Positions 7,348 to 13,799 of a stretch of DNA of 44,992 nt are shown one piece after another. Position numbers and translations under genes: made by a program. The DNA is from Mxb001 sp964537955 (lineage in GTDB: Bacteria; Actinomycetota; Actinomycetes; S36-B12), in the NCBI GenBank assembly GCA_964537955.1, contig CAZICY010000011.1:1-44992 (forward strand). The letters are read 5' to 3'. Under the pieces are notes generated by a model. That model was not told where the DNA came from and searched no databases. It saw nothing but the letters and a program-made list of their open reading frames with translations. The first letter of the stretch is position 1. Each line of letters starts with the position of its first letter.

Positions 7348-7725
7348 GTGACGACAGTGCCCGCCACCCCCGAGGCCATCGCGATGGCCCAGGCCGCCGC
7401 CGAGGCCGCCGCCGACAAGCTCGCCACCGACATCCTGGCGATCGATGTCAGCGAGTACCTCGTCATCAGCGATGTCTTCCTGCTGTGCACCGCGGCCAAC
7501 GACCGCCAGGTTCGCGCGGTCGTCGACGCGATCGAAGAGCGCCTCCTGCGCGAGGGTGCCAAGCCTATCCGCCGCGAGGGCGAGAAGGAGAGCCGCTGGG
7601 TCCTGCTGGACTACGGCGACGTCGTCATCCATGTCCAGGTGGCGGAGGAGCGGATCCACTACGCCCTCGAGCGGCTCTGGAAGGACTGCCCTTCCATTCC
7701 TCTCGACGTCGACACGACCCGCTGA
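7348..7725 (+). CDS. rsfS: Ribosomal silencing factor RsfS
   Basis: RsfS (Iojap family) binds uL14 on the 50S subunit and blocks subunit joining when nutrients are scarce. The 125-aa protein has the full domain: LATDILAIDVSEYLVISDVFLLCTA, then NDRQVRAVVDAIEE and the diagnostic SRWVLLDYGDVVIHV with RIHYALERLW. The start is taken as GTG 7348. Its stop overlaps the next ATG by one base (TGATG), indicating coupled translation with the phosphatase. The nadD-rsfS pairing is widely conserved. Confidence 0.95.
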   Translation: MTTVPATPEAIAMAQAAAEAAADKLATDILAIDVSEYLVISDVFLLCTAANDRQVRAVVDAIEERLLREGAKPIRREGEKESRWVLLDYGDVVIHVQVAEERIHYALERLWKDCPSIPLDVDTTR

Positions 7726-8384
7726 TGCGCCGCATCGCGATCTGGCGCCACGGCCGCACCTCGTGGAATGCCGAGCAGCGCTTCCAGGGCCAGACCGACA
7801 TTCCCCTCGACGAGGTGGGCCTGGCGCAGGCCCGGCGCGCAGCAGCCATGCTCGCGAGCCTGCCGCCCTCGGCGATCCTGTGCTCCGACCTGCAGCGCAC
7901 GCAGCAGACGGCCGCGCCGCTCATGGAGCTCACGGGCATCGATTCCGTACTCGATGCAGGCCTGCGCGAGACCTACGCGGGGGAGTGGGAGGGCAAGACG
8001 CGTCCGGTGCTGCTCGAGGAGTACGGCGAGGACCTTCACCGCTGGTCCGCCGACCCCCACATGCGCGCCGGCGTCGTCGGTGAGACCCGGCTCGAGGTCG
8101 CCGACCGCATGGTGGCCGCGGTGGATCGTGGTCTTGCACTCATCCCCGACGACGGCGTGCTCGTCGTGGTGACGCATGGCGGTGCCGCGCGCGCGGGCAT
8201 CGGCCGCCTGCTGGGGCTGCCGCCGGATCACTGGGCGGCGCTCGGCGTACTCACCAACTGCTCGTGGAGCGTGCTGCTGGAGAACTCCCCGCCAGGGCCG
8301 GCGTGGCGCTTGCAGGAGTACAACGCCGGATCGCTGCCGGAGGCTGTCCCGGTCGATGGGGTGTGGCCCGCAGACGATCGCTAG
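7725..8384 (+). CDS. gpgP: Histidine phosphatase, probable glucosyl-3-phosphoglycerate phosphatase (GpgP-like)
   Basis: This is a 219-aa phosphoglycerate-mutase-superfamily enzyme. The catalytic RHGRT motif has His9, and SDLQRTQQTAAPL, LRETYAGEWEG and the second catalytic histidine in VVTHGGAARA follow. In mycobacteria the gene at this place after rsfS is gpgP (Rv2419c), which dephosphorylates glucosyl-3-phosphoglycerate in methylglucose lipopolysaccharide synthesis. The order rsfS, this gene and, further on, an octT-like gene supports that role. A generic acid phosphatase remains possible, and no gpgS is in view. A perfect hairpin follows the stop. Confidence 0.75.
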   Translation: MRRIAIWRHGRTSWNAEQRFQGQTDIPLDEVGLAQARRAAAMLASLPPSAILCSDLQRTQQTAAPLMELTGIDSVLDAGLRETYAGEWEGKTRPVLLEEYGEDLHRWSADPHMRAGVVGETRLEVADRMVAAVDRGLALIPDDGVLVVVTHGGAARAGIGRLLGLPPDHWAALGVLTNCSWSVLLENSPPGPAWRLQEYNAGSLPEAVPVDGVWPADDR

Positions 8385-8392
8385 GGCCCTGC

Positions 8393-8411
8393 GGGACGGC
8401 CGAGCCGTCCC
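8393..8411 (+). terminator. Hairpin after the gpgP-like gene
   Basis: GGGACGGC-CGA-GCCGTCCC is a perfect 8-bp, all but one G-C, stem with a 3-nt loop, 9 bp after the stop codon. There is no T-tract, as is usual in high-GC actinobacteria. It would close the nadD-rsfS-gpgP unit before the tRNA gene. Confidence 0.65.
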
Positions 8412-8428
8412 TGTCCGACCAGCCCGGG

Positions 8429-8434
8429 TATGCT
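8429..8434 (+). promoter_or_regulatory. Probable -10 element of the tRNA-Ala gene
   Basis: TATGCT lies 21 bp before the tRNA 5' end, leaving room for a short 5' leader to be removed by RNase P. No convincing -35 is visible. Confidence 0.4.
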
Positions 8435-8455
8435 TGCCGGGCCCTCAGGGGCGGC

Positions 8456-8528
8456 GGGGCTGTAGCGCAGCTGGTAGCGCACCTCCATGGCATGGAGGGG
8501 GTCAGGGGTTCGAGTCCCCTCAGCTCCA
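8456..8528 (+). tRNA. tRNA-Ala (anticodon GGC)
   Basis: The 73-nt cloverleaf has the acceptor stem GGGGCTG/CAGCTCC (one G-U pair), a D arm GCGC-AGCTGGTA-GCGC and an anticodon stem CCTCC/GGAGG with loop ATGGCAT, giving anticodon GGC. The T arm is AGGGG-TTCGAGT-CCCCT, and A is the discriminator base. The CCA end is not encoded. It reads GCC and GCU alanine codons; GCC is very frequent in this genome. Confidence 0.97.
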
Positions 8529-8533
8529 CGCGC

Positions 8534-8555
8534 GGCGCATCCGACAGGGTGCGCC
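8534..8555 (+). terminator. Hairpin after tRNA-Ala
   Basis: GGCGCA (8534-8539) pairs with TGCGCC (8550-8555) across a 10-nt loop, starting 5 bp after the tRNA. The position suggests termination or 3' processing of the tRNA transcript. Confidence 0.5.
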
Positions 8556-8716
8556 GTCTGCATGTGCGGGCCCTTGCGCACGGCACTCCGGGCACTCCCC
8601 CGGGTCTGTCGGAGCGAGACACAGGCTTGTTTCGCAATTGATGTCGCCCATTGCTGACATCTCTGATTGCGCAGGCATACGGCGTCGCCGCCTTGGTACT
8701 TTCGAGAATTCCCATT

Positions 8717-8740
8717 GCGTCGCCATCGCCTTGGCGACGC
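8717..8740 (+). promoter_or_regulatory. Leader hairpin upstream of the RCC1-like gene
   Basis: GCGTCGCCA-TCGCCT-TGGCGACGC is a perfect 9-bp stem with a 6-nt loop in the 5' leader. Its right arm shares 3 nt with a second possible stem (CGCTC 8738-8742 with GAGCG 8752-8756) that would reach into the ribosome site. The two are therefore partly exclusive, a layout that could control translation. A GATGTC/GACATC inverted repeat (8640-8661) lies further upstream. No known riboswitch class is recognised. Confidence 0.45.
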
Positions 8741-8766
8741 TCGTTACGACAGAGCGGAGATCCCCC

Positions 8767-9987
8767 ATGAGACGAGCTGCACTTGCGAGTGCGCTGTCCC
8801 TCACGGTTGCCCTCGCCGGCGTCACGGCTGTGACCGCTGGCCCAGCCCAGGCCGCCGATGGAATCGGCAAGGTGTGGGGGTGGGGCAACCTCGGATCCCC
8901 GTCCCTCGATATCCCGGCGGAAGCGATGCAGGACGTCCAGGCCGTCGAGGTTGGCGGTGCGCATGTGCTCGCCATGAAGGACTTCGGGATCTTCGCCTGG
9001 GGCTCCAACGCCGCGGGCCAGACCACGGTCCCCGAGGACGCGAAGTCCGACGTCATCAGCTTCTCCGCGGGTGCCGACTTCTCCCTCGCCATCAAGAAGA
9101 TCGACGAGTTCACCGGCAAGGTCATCGCCTGGGGCGCCAACGGCAAGGGCCAGACCACGCTGTCGCCGGCCACGCAGACGCGCGTGGTCGAGGTCGCCGC
9201 TGGTGGCGGCCACGCACTGGCGATCCGCGACATCGACGACACCAACATGGGCGTCGTCATCGGATGGGGCGACAATGCCGCCGGCCAGACCAGCATCCCC
9301 GCTGGCGCCCAGTCGGGCGTGACGGCGATCGCCGCGGGCGGCCAGCACTCGCTCGCGCTCAAGGGCGGCGCGGTCATCGCCTGGGGCTCCAATGCCGCGG
9401 GCCAGACCAACGTGCCGGCCGATGCGTCATCCGGCGTGACTGCGATCGCCGCTGGCGACACCTTCTCGGCCGCCATCAACGCGGGCAAGGTCATCGTGTG
9501 GGGCGGCAGTGCCGCCGTTCGCGCGGTCCCCGCCGAGGCACAGTCCGGTGTCGTGGCGATCGCTGCCGGTGGCGGCAACATCGCAGCGGTGACCTCGAGT
9601 GGGTCCGTCATCGCCTGGGGCGATGACGCGGCCGTGGCCGACGTGCCCGAAGCTGCGCAGAACAGCATCTCCGCGGTGGGCGTCGGCTCCGGCGTCGCCT
9701 TCGCCATCAGCCAGGCGGTAGCGCCAGAGACCGTCCGCAACCTCAAGGCCAAGGCCCTCAAGGGTGGCGCGCAGGTGTCGTGGCAGTCGCCGATGGCGAT
9801 CCAGGGAGCAGTGCTCGTCGGCTACCAGGTCAAGGTCAACAAGGGCGCGTGGAAGGACTACCCGACGACACAGACCTCTGTGAGGCTCACCGGCCTCGGC
9901 TCCAAGAAGGCCGTGACCATCAAGGTCCGCGCCGTCAGCTACGCCGGACCGGGCGCAGCCGAGACCGTGAGGGTCAGGACGAGGTAG
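8767..9987 (+). CDS. Secreted RCC1-like seven-repeat propeller protein with C-terminal FN3 domain
   Basis: This 406-aa protein has a Sec signal peptide (residues 1 to about 28, cleavage after AGPAQA). Seven degenerate repeats follow, each with a WG(S/D/A)NAAGQT..P core and an A.SGV.AIAAGG.HS.AL strand, consistent with one seven-bladed RCC1/BLIP-II-type beta-propeller. A fibronectin type III domain fills the last 90 residues (APETVRNLKAK to the end). There is no LPXTG or C-terminal anchor, so it is probably released or loosely wall-bound. Start ATG 8767 has GCGGAGA before it and gives the signal peptide; the frame stays open upstream but would be implausible there. The binding partner is unknown. 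Confidence 0.88.
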   Translation: MRRAALASALSLTVALAGVTAVTAGPAQAADGIGKVWGWGNLGSPSLDIPAEAMQDVQAVEVGGAHVLAMKDFGIFAWGSNAAGQTTVPEDAKSDVISFSAGADFSLAIKKIDEFTGKVIAWGANGKGQTTLSPATQTRVVEVAAGGGHALAIRDIDDTNMGVVIGWGDNAAGQTSIPAGAQSGVTAIAAGGQHSLALKGGAVIAWGSNAAGQTNVPADASSGVTAIAAGDTFSAAINAGKVIVWGGSAAVRAVPAEAQSGVVAIAAGGGNIAAVTSSGSVIAWGDDAAVADVPEAAQNSISAVGVGSGVAFAISQAVAPETVRNLKAKALKGGAQVSWQSPMAIQGAVLVGYQVKVNKGAWKDYPTTQTSVRLTGLGSKKAVTIKVRAVSYAGPGAAETVRVRTR

Positions 9988-10003
9988 CAACTGCAGACGC
10001 ATG

Positions 10004-10049
10004 CGAGGGGCCGGGGCCAGCGAGTCATGTCGCTGCTCCCGGCCCCTCG
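10004..10049. terminator. Strong bidirectional terminator hairpin
   Basis: The arms 10004-10023 and 10030-10049 form a 20-bp stem with one C-C mismatch and one G-T pair around a 6-nt loop. It sits between the convergent stops of the RCC1-like gene and the reverse-strand small membrane gene. The symmetry suits termination from both sides. Confidence 0.85.
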
Positions 10050-10078
10050 AGCGTTGCTCGACGGTGGGTGCTCGTGAC

Positions 10079-10318
10079 TCACCGGCGACGCCAATCCAGG
10101 CGATGCAGGACCAGCACAAGCCCGAGCAGCAGGCGCTGTCGCACCGGCATCGGTGAATCGCCGCGGGGCGTCCACTCGTCGGTGACGCCTTCTCGCCTGT
10201 GCGCGCGTGCGCGCAGGGATCGGGGATGCAGGGGATCGGGCCACGGCGCCACCTTGGACACTGACAAGCCCAGGAAGAGAAGCGTGTTGATGGCGACGAG
10301 CGCCAGGACCGTGGCCAT
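10079..10318 (-). CDS. Small membrane protein coupled to the GT2 glycosyltransferase
   Basis: This 79-aa protein starts MATVLALVAINTLLFLGLSV, a single N-terminal membrane helix. A basic stretch and a second weakly hydrophobic segment (RQRLLLGLVLVLH) near the end follow. The ATG overlaps the glycosyltransferase stop as ATGA, so it is translated with it and may be an accessory subunit of the synthase. No family is recognised. The length and the coupling argue that it is real. Confidence 0.65.
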   Translation of the reverse strand: MATVLALVAINTLLFLGLSVSKVAPWPDPLHPRSLRARAHRREGVTDEWTPRGDSPMPVRQRLLLGLVLVLHRLDWRRR

Positions 10319-11706
10319 CACGCGTTCGCCTCGGCTTCCGCCGGCGTGAGGTGGCCCCAGGCCATGCTCTGAGACGCCATCATCGCCGTCAGGCCCTTGA
10401 TGAAGCAGGCCTGCAGGAAGAGGCTGTAGAGGATCTCGGGCACGAGAGCGAAGGCGATCAAGCGGCCGCGCCATCCCGCGTCCCATGCCGTGAGGCCGCG
10501 CTCCAGGGAGAAGGCCGCAGTCACCAGAATCCAGAAAGGCAGCAGTGCCCAGTAGCCGGTGATGATCGGGGCGAAGAGCAGGATCGCGAGGGAGAGCGGG
10601 AGCGCAACGGAACCGTAGGCGAGCCCCCACTGCTGCATCCAGTACCTCGCAGTGGATGCACGCATCCCGTAGTCGTGGAGGTTCTCGATGGCGCCACGCT
10701 GCCACCGCAGTCGTTGGGTCCACAGAGTGGAGAGTGAGGGCATCGTCTCGGTCGTGACCCGACAGGTGCTCGGCGATACGACGTACGCTCCCAGTGACTT
10801 GAGCGCGAGGGTCAACTCGTTGTCCTCGGTGATGGCGGACTCGGCGTACACCTTGCCCGGCGTGCCCGGAAGGCAGCGGCCCCGCTGGGATGCCACCTCC
10901 TCGAGTGCACTGGGTCGGAAGAGCGTGGCCGTGCCCGTGAGGACGAAGACGCGTCCCCTCCGGGATTCGAGCTGCCGCGCGTAGCGAGCGAACTCATTGC
11001 GCTGCAGCTGAGCGAGAATGCCGGGTCGCGCATCGCCGACGAAAACCCCGCCGACGGCGCTCACATCGCGGTCCTGCTCGAGGATGTCCGCTGACTCCTC
11101 GAGGAAGCCGGGAGCCAGTCTCGTGTCGGCATCCATGATGAGCAGCAGATCGCGGTCGTCGAGGGTGGGCAGCAGTCGGGCAAGCGCCTGATTGAGCGCG
11201 CCAGCCTTGCGTCCGCGATTGCGGCGGGTCTCCAGCACGGTGCAGCCCGCGGTCCGGGCGATCTCACCGGTGCGGTCCGTGCAATTGTCCGCGACGACGA
11301 CGACGCGATCGGGTGGTCGCTCCTGGTCTCGTAGCGCCGCGAGGGTAGCGGGCAGAGTCGCCGCCTCGTTGTGGGCGGGGATGACGACGGTGATGCGCGA
11401 CCCGGGGCGATCGCTGATCCTCGCGGGTCCCAGCGCGAGGGGATGCTGCCGTGTCATGGGCATCAGTGAGATGGCCTCGAGCACGATCCCGCCCAAGAGG
11501 ACGACGACCAGCACGGCCACGGCAGCTAGCAGCACCCCGGTGGGCGGCAGTCCCCAGAGGCTTCCGGTGGGCCGCACGCGTGTCGCAACCCAGGCGATGG
11601 CCAGGAGGGTGCCGATGCTCGTCGCGGTGATGCCGATGAGCCAGGCGCCGGCGATGAGGCGATTGCGGGGTTCGTGGTCGTCGCGGGTGTCGCGGTGCGA
11701 CTGCAT
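10318..11706 (-). CDS. Membrane-bound family 2 glycosyltransferase (processive, PgaC/HAS-like)
   Basis: The 462-aa protein has two N-terminal membrane helices (about 15-35 and 50-75), a cytoplasmic GT-A domain and about three C-terminal helices. Catalytic landmarks are VVIPAHNEA, MDADT (the metal-binding DxD type), ITEDNEL (catalytic TED) and QRLRWQRG (the Q..RW motif of processive synthases such as cellulose, PNAG and hyaluronan synthases). It probably polymerises and exports a polysaccharide; the sugar is unknown. The start was set at ATG 11706, preceded by AAAGGGAG at 5 bp. A longer upstream frame lacks a ribosome site. It is an operon with a 79-aa membrane protein. Confidence 0.85.
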   Translation of the reverse strand: MQSHRDTRDDHEPRNRLIAGAWLIGITATSIGTLLAIAWVATRVRPTGSLWGLPPTGVLLAAVAVLVVVLLGGIVLEAISLMPMTRQHPLALGPARISDRPGSRITVVIPAHNEAATLPATLAALRDQERPPDRVVVVADNCTDRTGEIARTAGCTVLETRRNRGRKAGALNQALARLLPTLDDRDLLLIMDADTRLAPGFLEESADILEQDRDVSAVGGVFVGDARPGILAQLQRNEFARYARQLESRRGRVFVLTGTATLFRPSALEEVASQRGRCLPGTPGKVYAESAITEDNELTLALKSLGAYVVSPSTCRVTTETMPSLSTLWTQRLRWQRGAIENLHDYGMRASTARYWMQQWGLAYGSVALPLSLAILLFAPIITGYWALLPFWILVTAAFSLERGLTAWDAGWRGRLIAFALVPEILYSLFLQACFIKGLTAMMASQSMAWGHLTPAEAEANA

Positions 11707-11860
11707 GCATGCTCCCTTTGCTGTGTGGCGACTGCCCCCCGTGGCCCATGCCACTCTCCTGCGCGGCGCTCCGCCGCTCAAGGCGCGCGGCGGTCACTGT
11801 CCGGGCCGCGATGGGCTTGCCCAAGACCTGACCGGTCCCGCAATGGACAGCGACGGCTGA

Positions 11861-11866
11861 CATCCT
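11861..11866 (+). promoter_or_regulatory. -10 element of a leaderless promoter for the octT-like gene
   Basis: CATCCT, then 6 nt, then GTG 11873, with no ribosome site present. It is divergent from the glycosyltransferase gene. The 166-bp gap holds nothing else I can name. Confidence 0.45.
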
Positions 11867-11872
11867 GAGCCC

Positions 11873-12565
11873 GTGGCCCGCCTGCTCGTCGTCGGTGATT
11901 CCCTCGCCTTCCACGGGCCCGAGCGAGCCGAACGCCCATCCGATCCGCGCCTGTATCCGCAGGTGGCGGGACGTGCGCTCGGCGCGGACGTCGACCTCGT
12001 GGCGCGCCAAGGCTGGACCGCGCGCGACGGCTGGTGGGCGCTCACCAAGGACCCGGTCGTGTGGGGTGAGTACCTCCCGCGCGCGGGCTACCTCCTCATC
12101 GGAGTCGGCGGCATGGACCAGCTGCCCACCCCCGTGCCCACCTGGCTGCGCGAGTCCATCCCCTATATCCGTCAGGGTCGGGTACGCCGTGCCGCCCGCG
12201 ACGCCCTTCGTTCGTCTACGCCTCCGCTGGTGCGCGCGGTCGGCGGTCCCTTCCGCACGCTGCCGCAGACCGCGACCGATCGCTACCTCTCTCGGATGGT
12301 GGACGGCGTGCGCATGATGCGCCCCGGCTTGCCCATCGCACTTTTGAGTCCACCGCCCTGGACGGGCGCCTACTACCCCTCGACGCGCACGCACGCCCCC
12401 GCCCTGGCGGCCGCGCGCCGATGGGCGAATCGCGCAGGGGTCGCCTACGTCGACATCGAGCCGGTGGTCGCGCCGCGCCTGGCGACGTGCAATCCGGATG
12501 GCATGCACTGGTCGTGGGAGGTGCACGCCCTGGTGGGTCAGGCCATCGCCGAGGCCCTGGCCTGA
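11873..12565 (+). CDS. octT: SGNH-fold acyltransferase, probable diglucosylglycerate octanoyltransferase (OctT-like)
   Basis: This is a 230-aa SGNH/GDSL-type enzyme. VVGDSLAFHGP carries the GDSL block with Ser10, and the C-terminal NPDGMHWSWEVH holds the catalytic Asp/His pair. The central GWTARDGWWALTKDP and GVGGMDQLPTPVPTWLRE stretches closely recall mycobacterial OctT (Rv2418c), which transfers octanoate to diglucosylglycerate, an early precursor of methylglucose lipopolysaccharides. In mycobacteria octT sits beside gpgP. Here a gpgP-like gene lies about 3.5 kb upstream, separated by the tRNA, RCC1-like and glycosyltransferase genes. The substrate is inferred from this resemblance. Confidence 0.75.
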   Translation: MARLLVVGDSLAFHGPERAERPSDPRLYPQVAGRALGADVDLVARQGWTARDGWWALTKDPVVWGEYLPRAGYLLIGVGGMDQLPTPVPTWLRESIPYIRQGRVRRAARDALRSSTPPLVRAVGGPFRTLPQTATDRYLSRMVDGVRMMRPGLPIALLSPPPWTGAYYPSTRTHAPALAAARRWANRAGVAYVDIEPVVAPRLATCNPDGMHWSWEVHALVGQAIAEALA

Positions 12566-12578
12566 ACCCGGACACTGG

Positions 12579-12584
12579 CATGCT
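12579..12584 (+). promoter_or_regulatory. -10 element of a leaderless promoter for the YhhN-like gene
   Basis: CATGCT followed by exactly 6 nt and GTG 12591, in the 25-bp gap after the octT-like stop. Confidence 0.4.
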
Positions 12585-12590
12585 GGCGCC

Positions 12591-13226
12591 GTGACCTGGG
12601 TCCTGCCGATGGCCATCGCCGGCGTCATCGCCGTGCTCGACTGGTGGGCGGTCGGCACCGACCGTCGTGACATCGAACGCTGGGCCAAGCCCGCCGTGAT
12701 GGTCTTCCTCATCATCGCGGCCGTGCTCATCCCGGCGGAGTCGGACTGGATCCGCTGGTGGATCGTCATCGGCTTGGCCTTCGGCCTCGTGGGCGACGTA
12801 CTCCTCTTCCAGGATCGGTTTATCCCGGGCGCTGCGGCGTTCCTGGTCGGGCACCTCGCCTACATCGTGGCGCTGGTGCCGATCGAGCATCCGCTGCCCG
12901 CGGTGGTCCTCGGCCTGGTCATCGTCGGCGCCTTCGCCGTGAGCCTCGGCCGATGCATCGCGCGCGGTGCCTGGCGGCAGTCGCCCGTGCTCGGCGGGAT
13001 CGTCGTGGCCTACATGATCACGATCGGCGCCGTCGTGGTGCTCGCCGTCGGCTCGTGGTCGACGGTCGCTGGCGTCGCCGCACTGCTCTTCATGGCGTCG
13101 GACACGCTGCTGGCATGGGGTCGCTTCGTTGGCTCAGCGCCGGGAGGGCGCGTGGCCGTGATGGTCACCTACCAACTCGCCCAGGCGGGCTTCGTCCTCG
13201 CCATCCCGACGCTGATCGTGGTCTAG
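12591..13226 (+). CDS. YhhN/TMEM86-family membrane protein (lysoplasmalogenase-like)
   Basis: The 211-aa protein has about seven or eight hydrophobic segments. The family signature is visible: WAKPAVMVFLII, GLAFGLVGDVLLF (the conserved GD in a helix), then RFIPGAAAFLVGHLAYIVAL and late FMASDTLLAWGRF. Members of this family (human TMEM86, bacterial YhhN) hydrolyse vinyl-ether lysophospholipids or act on lipid head groups. Bacterial roles are mostly unproven. The start is GTG with a leaderless promoter. The stop overlaps the convergent reverse-strand gene by 4 bp. Confidence 0.8.
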   Translation: MTWVLPMAIAGVIAVLDWWAVGTDRRDIERWAKPAVMVFLIIAAVLIPAESDWIRWWIVIGLAFGLVGDVLLFQDRFIPGAAAFLVGHLAYIVALVPIEHPLPAVVLGLVIVGAFAVSLGRCIARGAWRQSPVLGGIVVAYMITIGAVVVLAVGSWSTVAGVAALLFMASDTLLAWGRFVGSAPGGRVAVMVTYQLAQAGFVLAIPTLIVV

Positions 13227-13612
13227 GAGGACCTGCTCGTGATGACCAGGCCCTCGGCGAACATCGCGCCGATGGCCACCCAGACGCCGATGGTGAGCAC
13301 GTCGGCCGAAGTCCAGTTGGACCAGTCGCCCACGAGGTAGCCGATGACGAGGATCGTCGCCGCGACGAGGCCGATGATCGACAGGATCCGCTGCCCCTTC
13401 ACGCTCATGCGCGGATTGGTGATCTGGCCGCGTCCCGTGATGAGCATCCACGCGCCAGTGACCCCGAGGATGGCGACCAGGATGGCCAGGATGATTCCGA
13501 AGGTGCCCCATTCGCCGACGGGCTGGAGCAGGAATGCTGCTCCGATACTCACGATGGCCGCGAGCAGCCAGATGGCGCCCACGACCTTGCGCTGACCCGC
13601 CGTCTCTTCCAT
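13223..13612 (-). CDS. Small four-helix membrane protein
   Basis: This 129-aa integral membrane protein has four hydrophobic segments (about 10-30, 36-58, 75-95 and 103-122). A basic loop lies after the second (TGRGQITNPRMSVKGQR). No enzymatic motif is seen and I do not recognise a family. It is read from a leaderless start that shares its palindromic -10 with the divergent small gene at 13635. It overlaps the end of the YhhN-like gene by 4 bp, tail to tail. Confidence 0.8.
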   Translation of the reverse strand: MEETAGQRKVVGAIWLLAAIVSIGAAFLLQPVGEWGTFGIILAILVAILGVTGAWMLITGRGQITNPRMSVKGQRILSIIGLVAATILVIGYLVGDWSNWTSADVLTIGVWVAIGAMFAEGLVITSRSS

Positions 13613-13618
13613 GGCGCC

Positions 13619-13628
13619 AGGCTAGCCT
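13619..13628. promoter_or_regulatory. Shared palindromic -10 for two divergent leaderless genes
   Basis: AGGCTAGCCT is a perfect 10-bp palindrome and reads TAGCCT on both strands. On the forward strand TAGCCT (13623-13628) is followed by 6 nt and ATG 13635. On the reverse strand TAGCCT (13624 down to 13619) is followed by 6 nt and ATG 13612. The whole intergenic space is 22 bp. Confidence 0.65.
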
Positions 13629-13634
13629 CCCCCC

Positions 13635-13763
13635 ATGGCCCAGACGGCGGATCGGACCGCGAGTGTCGCCTCCCGTGGCCCGCGCTGGCATGCCCGCTGG
13701 GCCCTGGTCGCCAACGCCCTGCTCATCGCCGCCATCCGGGCGCCGGAGCGCGAAGGCGAATGA
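13635..13763 (+). CDS. Small 42-aa leaderless ORF upstream of the amide hydrolase
   Basis: A 42-codon frame whose product is basic in the first half (RGPRWHARWA) with a short hydrophobic stretch (LVANALLIAAI) and a charged end (APEREGE). There is no ribosome site, but TAGCCT lies exactly 6 nt before the ATG, the spacing of the other leaderless starts here. It ends 36 bp before the amide hydrolase ATG, which has its own GAGGAG site. It may therefore encode a tiny protein or act as a leader ORF on that transcript. No homologue is recognised. Confidence 0.45.
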   Translation: MAQTADRTASVASRGPRWHARWALVANALLIAAIRAPEREGE

Positions 13764-13799
13764 GCCAACGCCATCTCGAAGACCGTCCGAGGAGAGTCC

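Noticed and set aside
8176..8766. Upstream extension of the RCC1-like frame across the tRNA
   Set aside because: It would read through the tRNA gene and hide the signal peptide; the ATG at 8767 has a ribosome site and a clear Sec signal.
8560..8766. Known riboswitch (c-di-AMP or c-di-GMP type) before the RCC1-like gene
   Set aside because: None of the conserved core sequences is visible; only simple hairpins can be supported.
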